Shown piece after piece: positions 36,059 through 45,181 of a stretch of DNA of 64,000 nucleotides. The DNA comes from Flavobacterium johnsoniae UW101 (GTDB lineage Bacteria; Bacteroidota; Bacteroidia; Flavobacteriales; Flavobacteriaceae), in contig NC_009441.1 of assembly GCF_000016645.1 (NCBI RefSeq), positions 1,364,001 to 1,428,000 on the forward strand, read 5' to 3'. The position numbers were made by a program, and so were the translations under genes. The notes under the pieces are model-generated. The model made no database searches. It was given only the letters and a program-made list of their open reading frames with translations, and was not told the origin of the DNA. The stretch's first letter is position 1. Every line of letters starts with the position of its first letter.

Positions 36059-37102
36059 ATGAATGAATTTTTGGATTTTCTTACTCAAAACGAAATAGAC
36101 GGAGCGGGTGTTATATTCCTGATGATTTTCAGTTTGGGAATTGCCTTCTTTCAAACGGTTATTTTTTCAGGTTTATTTAATCTAAAATTTCCGGACTGGC
36201 TTTTTTTCATTGTGTCTCCTTTGTTTGTCGGAATCAGTTTCCTGATTCATAAAAGTTATCCTTTTGCGGTTATTTTATTCTTATTTGCTTCTGTTTTTTT
36301 ATTTGCCATTATCGGAATGATTTATTCCGGCATTCGAAGCAGTAAACAAGAAAAGGAAGAAAGAGAAAAATTCAATACTAAACATAATATTCAAAAAACA
36401 CCTTTAGATAAAAAACTTCTTGGTTTTTTGGTTGGTGCCTGCATTATCGGTGCTTTCTTTTATTTGGCGCAAAGTGGTAATTTAAAACTCTTATTTCTAA
36501 TTATTCCTGGTTTTATTATTATCAGTAATATCTTTTTTCCAAGTAAAAAGAGTAAGTTTATGAGGCTTCAATCTATTCTGCCGACTTCAAAAATTGCTTC
36601 TGCAGCAATGGGACAGGTTGAAGTTGTAGGAGATTTAGAAGAAATAGAACCTATTATTTCGCCTTATTTCAGCAAGCCATGTATTGGTTATTATTATAAA
36701 ATTGAAAAAGAAAGCAAGCCGGATGATGATGGAAGAACAACTTACAGCACCATATTTACTGAATGCAAAACGGGCAGGTTTAAAATAAAAGATGAAACCG
36801 GATCTGTAATTGTGGATGGGGAAGGACTGGAGTATTATTTTGACCGAATTGATAACCAGCAGGGCGGTAAAACGAGGCATACTGAAACGTATTTGAAAAC
36901 CAACGATTATATGCTGCTTATTGGTTATGCTTCTTCAGATAATGGAGACGTATTTATCAAAAAAGGCGATTCAGATTCTGTTTTTGGTATTGCGCTTCCC
37001 AGAAGTATTTCTTTTAGAAATAAATACAAACCGCTTTTAGATTCTCTTTTAACAACCTTGTTTTTTATAACGCTTATACTCATTTATATCATTTTAAATT
37101 AA
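36059..37102 (+). CDS. GIDE-domain membrane protein
   Basis: This 347-residue protein has N-terminal hydrophobic segments (about 15-95 and 118-155). The conserved domain at about 175-300 begins ASAAMGQVEVVGDLEEIEPI and includes SPYFSKPCIGYYYKIEKESK and GSVIVDGEGLEYYF. A final membrane helix lies at about 325-345. The domain is like the membrane-bound GIDE domain of the eukaryotic MUL1 family. Bacterial GIDE proteins lack the RING finger and often neighbour LemA genes, as here. Role unknown; suggested to bind ligand or regulate envelope stress responses. It overlaps nothing and leads into lemA after six bases. Confidence 0.75.
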   Translation: MNEFLDFLTQNEIDGAGVIFLMIFSLGIAFFQTVIFSGLFNLKFPDWLFFIVSPLFVGISFLIHKSYPFAVILFLFASVFLFAIIGMIYSGIRSSKQEKEEREKFNTKHNIQKTPLDKKLLGFLVGACIIGAFFYLAQSGNLKLLFLIIPGFIIISNIFFPSKKSKFMRLQSILPTSKIASAAMGQVEVVGDLEEIEPIISPYFSKPCIGYYYKIEKESKPDDDGRTTYSTIFTECKTGRFKIKDETGSVIVDGEGLEYYFDRIDNQQGGKTRHTETYLKTNDYMLLIGYASSDNGDVFIKKGDSDSVFGIALPRSISFRNKYKPLLDSLLTTLFFITLILIYIILN

Positions 37103-37108
37103 AGAATT

Positions 37109-37672
37109 ATGACTGTTCAAAATATTGCATTAATTGCCGGAATACTGCTTCTGATTATATTTTTTAATTTATTTATCAGAATTTATAATAAGCTGGTTAT
37201 GCTGAAAAACAACTACGAAAAAGCCTTTAGAAATATCGATGTTATTTTGATGCAGAGAGCAGATGAAGTACCGGAGTTGGTAAAAATAGTTTCTAAATTT
37301 ATGGAGCACGAAACAGCAATGCTCACTAGTTTGACTAAATTAAGAACAGATTTTCTAAACTCAAAAACAGTCGATGAAAAAATTGAAAATGCGAATGAGT
37401 TTTCAAAAGCAATGAAAAATCTTTTTGCGGTTTCTGAAAATTATCCAACTCTTGCTTCTAACGCTAATTTTTTGGAATTACAAAAAAGAGTTTCGCAGAT
37501 GGAAGATAAAATTGCAGACAGACGTGAGTTTTTCAACGACAGTGTTAATCTTTACAATGTAGGAATTCAGGAGTTTCCTAATTTTATTCTGGCCAAAATA
37601 GCCGGATACAAAACACAAAGTTTATTTGACGTTTCACCAGAGGAAAAAAAATACGATGGGATTCAGCTTTAA
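37109..37672 (+). CDS. LemA family protein
   Basis: This 187-residue protein has one N-terminal membrane helix (about 5-22) and a long helical coiled-coil domain with the LemA signature spacing: LVMLKNNYEKAFRNIDVILM, DEVPELVKIVSKFMEHE and NLYNVGIQEFPNFI. LemA proteins are envelope proteins of uncertain function, often found with GIDE or TPM-domain proteins. Its 3' end overlaps the next gene by 17 bases. Confidence 0.92.
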   Translation: MTVQNIALIAGILLLIIFFNLFIRIYNKLVMLKNNYEKAFRNIDVILMQRADEVPELVKIVSKFMEHETAMLTSLTKLRTDFLNSKTVDEKIENANEFSKAMKNLFAVSENYPTLASNANFLELQKRVSQMEDKIADRREFFNDSVNLYNVGIQEFPNFILAKIAGYKTQSLFDVSPEEKKYDGIQL

Positions 37673-38057
37673 TACTTTTTTTGGTTACGAAAATCAAATA
37701 AACGAACTTAAAGATCAGGTTTTGATTTATGGTTTTGCCGGAATAATTTTTGGTATTCTTGGGTTATTGTTTATTGCTGTATTGTTAAGAAAGATTGGTT
37801 TAAATACTATAAACAGTTTTTTTGTTAATCCATTAATGCTGGCTTTGGGTTTAACACTTTTAGTATCAATTCTGCCTACGATTATTTTGTATGTTGTGGC
37901 TTTGGATATTTCGGGCGTAAAAATCGTGTACAGCTGGATTACCATTTTTATCGGAATGGTTTTGTATGTAATGTTCAATCTTGAAACTATTAAAAGTTTT
38001 TTTAAAGAATTTGGTAAAATGACCGAACAGCAGGAATTTAGAAATAGAAAAAGATAA
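37656..38057 (+). CDS. Small membrane protein downstream of lemA
   Basis: The ATG at 37656 (MGFSFNTFFGYENQ) is preceded by AGGAAAA and gives 133 residues; a frame from 37626 would overlap lemA by 47 bases. Three hydrophobic segments lie at about 24-44, 55-80 and 87-107. The last part is charged. Family unknown. It is the last gene of the cluster and is followed by a strong terminator. Confidence 0.75.
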   Translation: MGFSFNTFFGYENQINELKDQVLIYGFAGIIFGILGLLFIAVLLRKIGLNTINSFFVNPLMLALGLTLLVSILPTIILYVVALDISGVKIVYSWITIFIGMVLYVMFNLETIKSFFKEFGKMTEQQEFRNRKR

Positions 38058-38068
38058 ATATAATATAG

Positions 38069-38100
38069 AAAAGGCTTCCAGATTATTGGAAGCCTTTTTT
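38069..38100 (+). terminator. Terminator after the LemA cluster
   Basis: AAAAGGCTTCCA (38069-38080) and TGGAAGCCTTTT (38087-38098) form a perfect 12-bp stem followed by Ts. Confidence 0.9.
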
Positions 38101-38119
38101 TTAGAAAATATTCTAATTA

Positions 38120-40879
38120 CTATTTTTTTACAATTGTCTGGCTGATCGAACCATCTGTAGTAAATATTTTTGCTAGATAAGTTCCAGAAGCTAAACTGCC
38201 CAAATCGATAGATTCATTTCCTTTTTGAGATGTTTTGACTAAAACTCCTAAAACATTGTAAATCTGTACCTTTTCAACTTTCTGATTTTGATCAGATAAG
38301 TATAACGTTCCAGATACTGGATTTGGATATAAAAATGGTTTAGAGCTTGCTGTATCCAGAGATTCTGGGTGAACCGTTTTAAGCGTTGCAGTATTGTAAG
38401 CCGTAACCATGTAGAATAGGTTTGAAGTATCTTTTTTGGCTATTGTATGATTTCCTGCCGCAAGTGATACCGTCACAATTCCATTTGAAGCTGTTTTATC
38501 TACATTATCAACTTTTATTGTACCTGCAGCTTCTACAAAAACTAAAGTCAGTGTGCTGGCCTGAGTCGTTGTAAAAGTAATACTTGTAGCAGATTCTATT
38601 TTTAAACATTGTGTAAGAGTCAAACCATTGTAAGTAACAGTTCCTTTAGTGGTAGAAAGATTACCCGTTATGGTATAGAAATCACTTGTTTTGCCCGATG
38701 TTGTAAAATTGTGTATTTCATCTCCGGCAGGATTGCCGGTAGTTACTGTAATGGTTCCTGAACCTGTTGCTGCAGTTCCTGTTCCGGTTGTTGTAATAGA
38801 ATAAGAAACCGTTGCCGTAGGTGTTCCGGTAATCGTAATGGTTTTAGCCGAAGTATTTTTCACAAAGCTGATGCCGGAAGCCGGCAAACCAGTTACAGCA
38901 GCATCTGCAGCAGTGCCTCCCCAAGTAAATACAATTGAATTTATTGCAGTTCCGCTGGCAACAGTCTGGCTGTTATTGTTAGTCGATGTGAGCGTTTGAG
39001 TTCCCGCAGCATTAACCGTAATAGTTCCAGTTCCCGTTGCCGGAGTTCCAGCTGAACCCGTTGTAGCAATAGAATACGTTACTGCGGCAGTTGGAGTTCC
39101 TGTAATTGTGATTGTTTTTGCTGTTGTATTTTTTACAAATGATAATCCGGATGCTGGCAGTCCTGTCACTGTTGCATCTGTTGCGTCACCTCCCCATGTA
39201 AAAACGATTGTTCCAATTGCTGTACCGCTTGTAACAGTTTGGTTATTATTTGAAGTTGAGGTTAAAGTTTGATTTCCGGCCGGAGGATTTGTTCCGCCTT
39301 GTATAGAAACTAAACTAGTCTGGTAAGCATTTAATGCATCTCTTAAACCTATGTTTACGCCATCGGCAGTATCATCTACAGCATTGTTAAATGTCCATTG
39401 AAAATCACCGCCAGAAACACGACCTGCATATTGCATAACTGTTGTTTTTGCATTTTCAGGACTTTCAGGAGTATAAGTATACATTACACTCGAATTGGTA
39501 TCAAAGTTATTATACGTTTTTGCTCCTTTTTTTGATTTAATAGTACTGCTGATAGTTTCATTTCTTGTTGCCGCAACATAAGCGTCAAATTCTACAGGAT
39601 ACGTTGTAGCATTATACCCAACAAAACGGTTTTGTCCGCTCATAGTATTATTGTAGGCTTTAATTGTACCGCCGTCTTCACTTGAAAAAGTTCCTGTTGC
39701 GCCATTGTAAACATCAGTTCCCTGCATTGAAGTCAGCATAGGATATTTACAATTTCTAAAAAAGTTTGCTTCTACAAATACCGAAGAACCTAATGTAGAT
39801 CCTACACCGTATTTAGAGTTACCATCGTAATAATTATTATAAACGTGAGCTGAATAATAACGAATTCTTGGATGACGAGAATCTGAATGGTCATACCAGT
39901 TGTGGTGATAAGTTATAAATAAACCTTCGGTAGTTCCTTCGCTTAAACCCAAAAGATTGCTTTTTCCATTATCCCAAAAGTGATTGTATGAAAAGGTTAC
40001 ATAAGTTGATTTTTTACAGTCTAAAGCTCCGTCACCTTTTATTTGGTCAGCATCGCTTCCAGGTTTTCCGTAAAAGAAATCACAATTGTGAACCCATACA
40101 TAATCGTTGTCCTGCTGTAATCCAATATTGTCGCCTTCGCCACTGTCTACATTCATAATTCCGATGTTTCGGATTTCTATGTTTGACGCGTTTTTAACCC
40201 TAATTCCCCATCCCTCTGCTGTAGCATCGTTTCCAATTCCTTCCATTGTGATATAGCTTGCAGCATTATTGTTGTTCTCAATTACAAGATCACCATTCAT
40301 CATATACGATAAATCAGTAATTTGACCAACCAGACGAATAATTAAAGGTCTTGTGTCTTTCCCTTTTTTATAACCGTCAAGAATTGTTTGTAATCCTACA
40401 CATGGGTTTGCTGATGCGCCAGTCACCGTTAAAGAAACTGTGTTTTTGGTTTGCTGTGTAATGTAAAGAATTACTGCGTTGCTTTTTGGCGTTCCATCTG
40501 CATTGTATGCGCCGGGAATGCGTGAATTTGCAAACGCAAATCCAGATCGGTCATGAGCTTTAACCGTTAAAGAACTTGTTGTGGTTCCAGTTCCTTCAAC
40601 ACCAGAAATAACCGGTTTAATTTTTACTGTATAAGATCCGGCTTTTAAACCCGGAATGTCCGCGCGAAAATAAGTTCCGTAACTTCTAATAAGTTCGTTG
40701 TCTATTTTTTGATCTACAAGTCCGCCACCGGTATAATACACATTATAGGTTTGGGCATTGCTTACGGGCTGCCATTTTACAAATACTGATTCAAGCCATC
40801 CGCTTGCTTCATTAATCTGCTGTGACCATGTTTGAAAAGCAATTAGAAGCATAGTCAGAAAAAGTAGGTTTTTTTTCAT
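38120..40879 (-). CDS. Secreted pectate lyase (PL1) with type IX secretion signal
   Basis: This 919-residue protein starts with signal peptide [20 protein letters not shown], a fibronectin-like domain (about 25-110) and a PL1 beta-helix (about 120-440). The helix carries [33 protein letters not shown] and SRHPRIRYY, which contains the catalytic Arg region. Two tandem Ig-like modules of about 88 residues follow (about 537-625 and 626-712; TGLPASG and [10 protein letters not shown] in both). A beta-rich domain and a type A T9SS sorting domain ([13 protein letters not shown] to the end) complete it. It would cleave pectate by beta-elimination outside the cell. It stands alone, under a LacI-type operator. 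Confidence 0.92.
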   Translation of the reverse strand: MKKNLLFLTMLLIAFQTWSQQINEASGWLESVFVKWQPVSNAQTYNVYYTGGGLVDQKIDNELIRSYGTYFRADIPGLKAGSYTVKIKPVISGVEGTGTTTSSLTVKAHDRSGFAFANSRIPGAYNADGTPKSNAVILYITQQTKNTVSLTVTGASANPCVGLQTILDGYKKGKDTRPLIIRLVGQITDLSYMMNGDLVIENNNNAASYITMEGIGNDATAEGWGIRVKNASNIEIRNIGIMNVDSGEGDNIGLQQDNDYVWVHNCDFFYGKPGSDADQIKGDGALDCKKSTYVTFSYNHFWDNGKSNLLGLSEGTTEGLFITYHHNWYDHSDSRHPRIRYYSAHVYNNYYDGNSKYGVGSTLGSSVFVEANFFRNCKYPMLTSMQGTDVYNGATGTFSSEDGGTIKAYNNTMSGQNRFVGYNATTYPVEFDAYVAATRNETISSTIKSKKGAKTYNNFDTNSSVMYTYTPESPENAKTTVMQYAGRVSGGDFQWTFNNAVDDTADGVNIGLRDALNAYQTSLVSIQGGTNPPAGNQTLTSTSNNNQTVTSGTAIGTIVFTWGGDATDATVTGLPASGLSFVKNTTAKTITITGTPTAAVTYSIATTGSAGTPATGTGTITVNAAGTQTLTSTNNNSQTVASGTAINSIVFTWGGTAADAAVTGLPASGISFVKNTSAKTITITGTPTATVSYSITTTGTGTAATGSGTITVTTGNPAGDEIHNFTTSGKTSDFYTITGNLSTTKGTVTYNGLTLTQCLKIESATSITFTTTQASTLTLVFVEAAGTIKVDNVDKTASNGIVTVSLAAGNHTIAKKDTSNLFYMVTAYNTATLKTVHPESLDTASSKPFLYPNPVSGTLYLSDQNQKVEKVQIYNVLGVLVKTSQKGNESIDLGSLASGTYLAKIFTTDGSISQTIVKK

Positions 40880-40944
40880 AATTGTTTAAGTTAGACATTA
40901 ATAATAGTTTTTGTGGTTATTTGTGATTGTCGACACAAGTTAAT

Positions 40945-40966
40945 TGTAATCGATTACACAAAGCTA
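40945..40966 (-). promoter_or_regulatory. LacI-type operator overlapping the pectate lyase promoter
   Basis: TGTAATCGATTACA (40945-40958) is a perfect 14-bp palindrome with the central CG typical of LacI-family sites. Beside it, on the minus strand, TAGCTTTG (40966-40959) matches the -7 box TAnnTTTG, which puts the start site inside the palindrome. A bound repressor would block initiation. The leader would be about 70 bases. The regulator gene is not in this window. Confidence 0.6.
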
Positions 40967-41045
40967 TGTAAAATTTACATATTCTCAGTTTAATGTCTAT
41001 AAAAAAATGTATATGAAAAAAATAATTTGTTTATTTTGGTTAAAA

Positions 41046-41078
41046 TGTAATAAATTGCATCAATTGTAATTTATTACA
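41046..41078. promoter_or_regulatory. Second inverted repeat upstream of the pectate lyase gene
   Basis: TGTAATAAATT (41046-41056) and AATTTATTACA (41068-41078) are perfect 11-base complements with an 11-base spacer. The ends TGTAAT/ATTACA match the operator at 40945, about 110 bases away. The rest of the 432-base gap is AT-rich and shows no gene. Confidence 0.45.
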
Positions 41079-41259
41079 TAATTCGGATTTTATTCTGAAG
41101 CATCGATTTTACTGACTTTTCTACTTACAAAAAAGTGAACAATTCTTAAATGTTATTTTTACGTCTTTTTTTTATGTTTTTGTGAAATTTTCAGTTTTAT
41201 TAAAAAACAATTCACTTTAGATGATTCAAATTGTTGTGCAGTAAAGTTTTGAACATAAA

Positions 41260-41290
41260 AAAAGCCTTTTTGAATTTCAAAAAGGCTTTT
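41260..41290. terminator. Terminator after the Bax-inhibitor gene
   Basis: AAAAGCCTTTTTGAA (41260-41274) and its complement (41276-41290) form a long stem with A and T runs on both sides. It lies 22 bases beyond the stop of the leftward gene. Confidence 0.85.
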
Positions 41291-41311
41291 ATATTTTTAG
41301 TTGAGAAATAA

Positions 41312-42085
41312 TTAATCTCTGCTTGCAAATTTAGATAGTAATCTTAAAAATTCAATATACAGCCAAACTAATGTTACCATTAATCCCATTGCACCGTACC
41401 ATTCCATGAATTTTGGCATTCTTTGTTCAACTCCTTTTTCGATTTGATCAAAATCTAAGAATAAATTCAAAGCAGCAATTACGATTACAAAAATGCTGAT
41501 TCCAATACTCATCATTGAATTTCCGTGATGAACAGGCTGATAGTTTATAAACATAGAAACAATCCATGAAATTAAATAATAAGTAGCGATTGCCAGTGTA
41601 GCAGCAATAACAACCGATTTGAATTGTTCTGTAACTTTTACGATTCTAAATTTATATAATCCCAGACATACCAAGAAAGTAACCAAAGTTGCGCCTACTG
41701 CATTAATTACAATTCCAGGGTACATAGCTTCAAAAATAGCTGAGATTCCCCCAATAAATAATCCTTCAAATAAGGCATAACCAGGAGCCAAGTATGGTGA
41801 TAAATGTGGTTTGAATGCAGAAATAAGTACTAAAACAAATCCAACAATTGCACCTCCAATAGCAGGAATCATAATATTCATTCCGTTAAATGCCATCCAC
41901 CATGTTACCATTGCAGAACCGCATAAAATTAAAAATAAAATAGCTGTTTTATTTATTGTACCAGACAAGGTCATTTCCTGATTGTAGTCAATAATCTTTG
42001 CTTCGTGTACTTCTTCAGCTCTCGAAACAGCATTTGATGAAAAACGCTTGTTACTTAAAAATGGATTTTTTGAATTAAAGGCCAT
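41312..42085 (-). CDS. Bax inhibitor-1/YccA family membrane protein
   Basis: This 257-residue protein has seven hydrophobic segments after a 40-residue soluble N-terminus. Family motifs are GYALFEGLFIGGISAIFEAM in the middle, and LFLDFDQIEKGVEQRMPKFM followed by EWYGAMGLMVTLVWLYIEFL near the C-terminus. These hold the conserved acidic residues that form the pH-sensing calcium-leak site in the family. It should sit in the inner membrane. It has its own -7 box and terminator, next to but separate from the nuo operon. Confidence 0.92.
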   Translation of the reverse strand: MAFNSKNPFLSNKRFSSNAVSRAEEVHEAKIIDYNQEMTLSGTINKTAILFLILCGSAMVTWWMAFNGMNIMIPAIGGAIVGFVLVLISAFKPHLSPYLAPGYALFEGLFIGGISAIFEAMYPGIVINAVGATLVTFLVCLGLYKFRIVKVTEQFKSVVIAATLAIATYYLISWIVSMFINYQPVHHGNSMMSIGISIFVIVIAALNLFLDFDQIEKGVEQRMPKFMEWYGAMGLMVTLVWLYIEFLRLLSKFASRD

Positions 42086-42108
42086 AGTTTTTATGCTTTT
42101 AGTGAACC

Positions 42109-42116
42109 CAAATATA
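42109..42116 (-). promoter_or_regulatory. Promoter -7 box for the Bax-inhibitor gene
   Basis: On the minus strand this reads TATATTTG, 23 bases before the start codon. Confidence 0.45.
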
Positions 42117-42193
42117 TGGAGTTTTTTCGAAGTCTAAAGATTAAGCTGAAATTTTTAACATGAAATTTTCTTTTGAAAAAACAGCTTTAAAAC

Positions 42194-42227
42194 AAAAAAT
42201 CCATCAAAAGAAACTCTCGATGGATTT
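42194..42227 (-). terminator. Terminator of the nuo operon
   Basis: AAATCCATC (42197-42205) and GATGGATTT (42219-42227) form a 9-bp stem. The A run at 42194-42199 is the T run on the minus strand, 21 bases past the nuoN stop. Confidence 0.8.
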
Positions 42228-42248
42228 GTATATTTTTAGTTTGAATTT

Positions 42249-43640
42249 TTAATTCAATAAGTCTAAAACTAATGAAGGGAATAAGCCTAAAGCAATATTT
42301 AAACCAATAGAAATTATAGCAACAGCATAAATAAGAAATGGTTTTCCTGTACGCTCTTCGTTAGGTTCTTTAGAATACATTGCCAAAATTAATTTGAAAT
42401 AATATCCAACACTAATGATAGAGTTGATTACTGCTGCAATTACGATTGCTACATAACCGGCATGAAGCGCCTGATTAAACAAGAATAATTTTGCAAAGAA
42501 TCCTGAGAAGATTGGAATACCACCCATAGACAATAATGAACCAGTCAAAATCGCAGCTAATAATGGATTTGTTTTTCCTAAACCGTGAAAGTTTGTGATA
42601 TCTTCGTTATCCTGATTTTTACAAACGTATAAAATAACGCTAAATGCAGCAATTCCGGCTAAAGCATAAGCAGCAGTGTAATATAAAAGAACACCAGCAG
42701 AAGTTGCGATGGTTAAGAATGTCATTAACATGAAACCTGCGTGAGAAATTCCAGAAAATGCAAGCATACGTTTTACGTTTACCTGACGTAACGCCATTAT
42801 ATTACCAACTGTCATAGAAGCAATTGAAATAGTTAGGATAACGTTTGTAAATGTGTTTGAAAGATCCTGATTTTCTAAAGAAGGAATTAAGTTTAATCCT
42901 GAAACTAATTTAAATAAAGTTGCAATCGCTACTACTTTTGCCAAAGTGCTCATTAAAGCAGTTGTTAAAGCTGGAGAACCTTCGTAAACGTCCGGTGCCC
43001 AAAAGTGAAATGGTACAGCCGCTATTTTAAAGAACATTCCAATAGTCATTAAAATCATACCGATAGGAAACCAGATTGGCAGCTCAGCAGATAAAGAACT
43101 TTCGTGAATTTCTGCAATATCAAAAGTTCCCATAGCTCCGTAAATCAAACAAATCCCAAATAAGATAATTCCAGATGCGAAAGATCCCATTAAGAAATAT
43201 TTCATACCAGCCTCATTACTTTTAATATTCAAACGATCGCTCGCTGCAAGAACATATAATGCTATAGAAAGAATTTCGATTCCAAGGAAAAACATTGCTA
43301 AGTTTCCAAAAGAAACCATTGCAACAGCTCCTGCCAATAAAAATACTTTTATGGCAATAAAATCAGAGATTTTTGTCTGATGATTTTCGTAAAAATTATG
43401 GCTTAATGCTACCAGGAAAATAGTCAAAATAATAAATAATGAAGAGAATGCAGTAGAGAACTTGCTTACTGTAATCATATTATTGTAATAACTTGCTGTT
43501 GTTCCAAATTCATAGAAATTAAGTGCTAAGACACCCAATAAACCCAAAATGGTAAACGGAACGATGCCTTTTCTAAAATTTAGAATTTCAAACAATAGGC
43601 AGAAAATACCCAATCCTGTTATAGCTATTAATGTATTCAT
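42249..43640 (-). CDS. nuoN: NADH-quinone oxidoreductase subunit N
   Basis: This 463-residue membrane subunit belongs to the antiporter-like family of complex I and forms one proton channel. About 14 helices are visible. The proton-path Glu lies in FFLGIEILSIALYVLAASD, and the lysine helices include GMFFKIAAVPFHFWAPDVYE with the following STLAKVVAIATLFKL. The length is normal. It is the last gene of the operon, 79 bases after nuoM, and a terminator follows. Confidence 0.96.
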   Translation of the reverse strand: MNTLIAITGLGIFCLLFEILNFRKGIVPFTILGLLGVLALNFYEFGTTASYYNNMITVSKFSTAFSSLFIILTIFLVALSHNFYENHQTKISDFIAIKVFLLAGAVAMVSFGNLAMFFLGIEILSIALYVLAASDRLNIKSNEAGMKYFLMGSFASGIILFGICLIYGAMGTFDIAEIHESSLSAELPIWFPIGMILMTIGMFFKIAAVPFHFWAPDVYEGSPALTTALMSTLAKVVAIATLFKLVSGLNLIPSLENQDLSNTFTNVILTISIASMTVGNIMALRQVNVKRMLAFSGISHAGFMLMTFLTIATSAGVLLYYTAAYALAGIAAFSVILYVCKNQDNEDITNFHGLGKTNPLLAAILTGSLLSMGGIPIFSGFFAKLFLFNQALHAGYVAIVIAAVINSIISVGYYFKLILAMYSKEPNEERTGKPFLIYAVAIISIGLNIALGLFPSLVLDLLN

Positions 43641-43719
43641 TTTTGTTTTTTTGATTTAGGAAATCTAAAACGCCCTAATTTATTTTATTTAAAATATATT
43701 TTATTTTGTGTATTACAAC

Positions 43720-45171
43720 TTAAAGTGTACTATATTTTTTTTCAATAACACTTAATATAGTTTCTAAACTTGGTGTGATCAAATCTGTAATTGGTTTTGG
43801 ATAAAATCCAAAGAATATTAAAACAGCAATAATCGCGGCCATAGAAATTCCTTCGTTTATAGAAACGTCAGCAAATATTTTTGAATTTGTTTCACCTAAC
43901 ATTACATTCTGGAACATTTTCAACATATAATAAGCTCCTAAAATAATAGTTGTACCTCCTAAAACTGCAAACCAGATATTAATTTGAGAAAGGCTGTATA
44001 ATACTGTAAATTCTCCAACAAAGTTAAATGTAGTTGGTAAAGCAACAGATGCCAAAACCAAAATTAAAAACATTGAAGTAAACTTTGGAGATTGTGTACG
44101 AATACCGCCCAATTCACTAATATTTCTAGTTTCAAATCTTCTGTAGATAATTTCTGCTGCATAGAATAATCCAACAACCACAAAACCGTGAGCGATCATT
44201 TGTAATACAGCTCCGCGGAAACCATCAAGAGTTAAAGTGTAAGCTCCAGCTGCAATTAATCCAACGTGAGCAAGAGATGAATACGCTAATAATTTCTTTA
44301 AATCTTTTTGTCTTAAAGCTACGATTGAACCGTAGATAACTCCGGCAATTCCTAAAGCTATAAAGATATTTTTGAATTCTATTGCCGCATCAGCTGCGAT
44401 TGGTAACTGCCAGCGGATAACGCTGTACAATCCCATTTTTAACATGATCCCAGATAAAAGCATAGTTCCAACAGTTGGTGCTTTTTGGTACACATTTGCC
44501 TGCCATGTGTGGAAAGGAATAATTGGGATTTTGATAGCATAAGCAAGAAAGAAAGCCAGGAAAATCCAAAACTGTTCGCAGGCAGATAATTGTACTTTGT
44601 ATAAATCTTCAATTAAGAAAGAACCTGCTTTTTGGTATAGATAAATAAAAGCAGTTAACATGAACAATGAACCGGCAAGTGTGTAGATAAAGAATTTAAC
44701 TACTGCTTTTCTGCGTTCTTCAGCATCTCCATTACCCCAGATAAGAGCAATAAAGTAAATAGGAATAAGAGCTAACTCCCAGAAAATATAATATAAAAGA
44801 CCATCTGCAGCAAGGAAAGTTCCTGTCATTGCAAACGCCATAAATAAAATTAGAGCATAAAAAGCTTTTGCATTTTTATATTCATTTCCAAAAGAAGAGA
44901 ATATAATAATCGGAGTTAAAGCTGTTGTCAATAAAAGCATGGCAAGAGCTAATCCGTCAGCATTTAGCGCAAAAGAAATTTTAGGCTGAGTGATCCACGC
45001 ATTAATAAGGCTGATGTTTTCTCCAGCATTAAAATGGTTTAACAATACAACCGAACAGCCTAAAGCTGCCAAACTAAAGAACAAAGCTACTTTTGAAGCG
45101 ATTTTATCACCAGCGAAATAAGTGACAAATGCACCAACTAAAAGAATAATTAATATAAGAGAAACGTTCAT
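43720..45171 (-). CDS. nuoM: NADH-quinone oxidoreductase subunit M
   Basis: This 483-residue antiporter-like subunit of complex I pumps protons in the membrane arm. The conserved Glu is in YYIFWELALIPIYFIALIWG, and the quinone/Mrp family signature is KIPIIPFHTWQANVYQKAPT, with lysines on helices 7 and 8. Length is normal. It starts 10 bases after nuoL. Confidence 0.97.
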   Translation of the reverse strand: MNVSLILIILLVGAFVTYFAGDKIASKVALFFSLAALGCSVVLLNHFNAGENISLINAWITQPKISFALNADGLALAMLLLTTALTPIIIFSSFGNEYKNAKAFYALILFMAFAMTGTFLAADGLLYYIFWELALIPIYFIALIWGNGDAEERRKAVVKFFIYTLAGSLFMLTAFIYLYQKAGSFLIEDLYKVQLSACEQFWIFLAFFLAYAIKIPIIPFHTWQANVYQKAPTVGTMLLSGIMLKMGLYSVIRWQLPIAADAAIEFKNIFIALGIAGVIYGSIVALRQKDLKKLLAYSSLAHVGLIAAGAYTLTLDGFRGAVLQMIAHGFVVVGLFYAAEIIYRRFETRNISELGGIRTQSPKFTSMFLILVLASVALPTTFNFVGEFTVLYSLSQINIWFAVLGGTTIILGAYYMLKMFQNVMLGETNSKIFADVSINEGISMAAIIAVLIFFGFYPKPITDLITPSLETILSVIEKKYSTL

Positions 45172-45181
45172 AGTTATAAAA

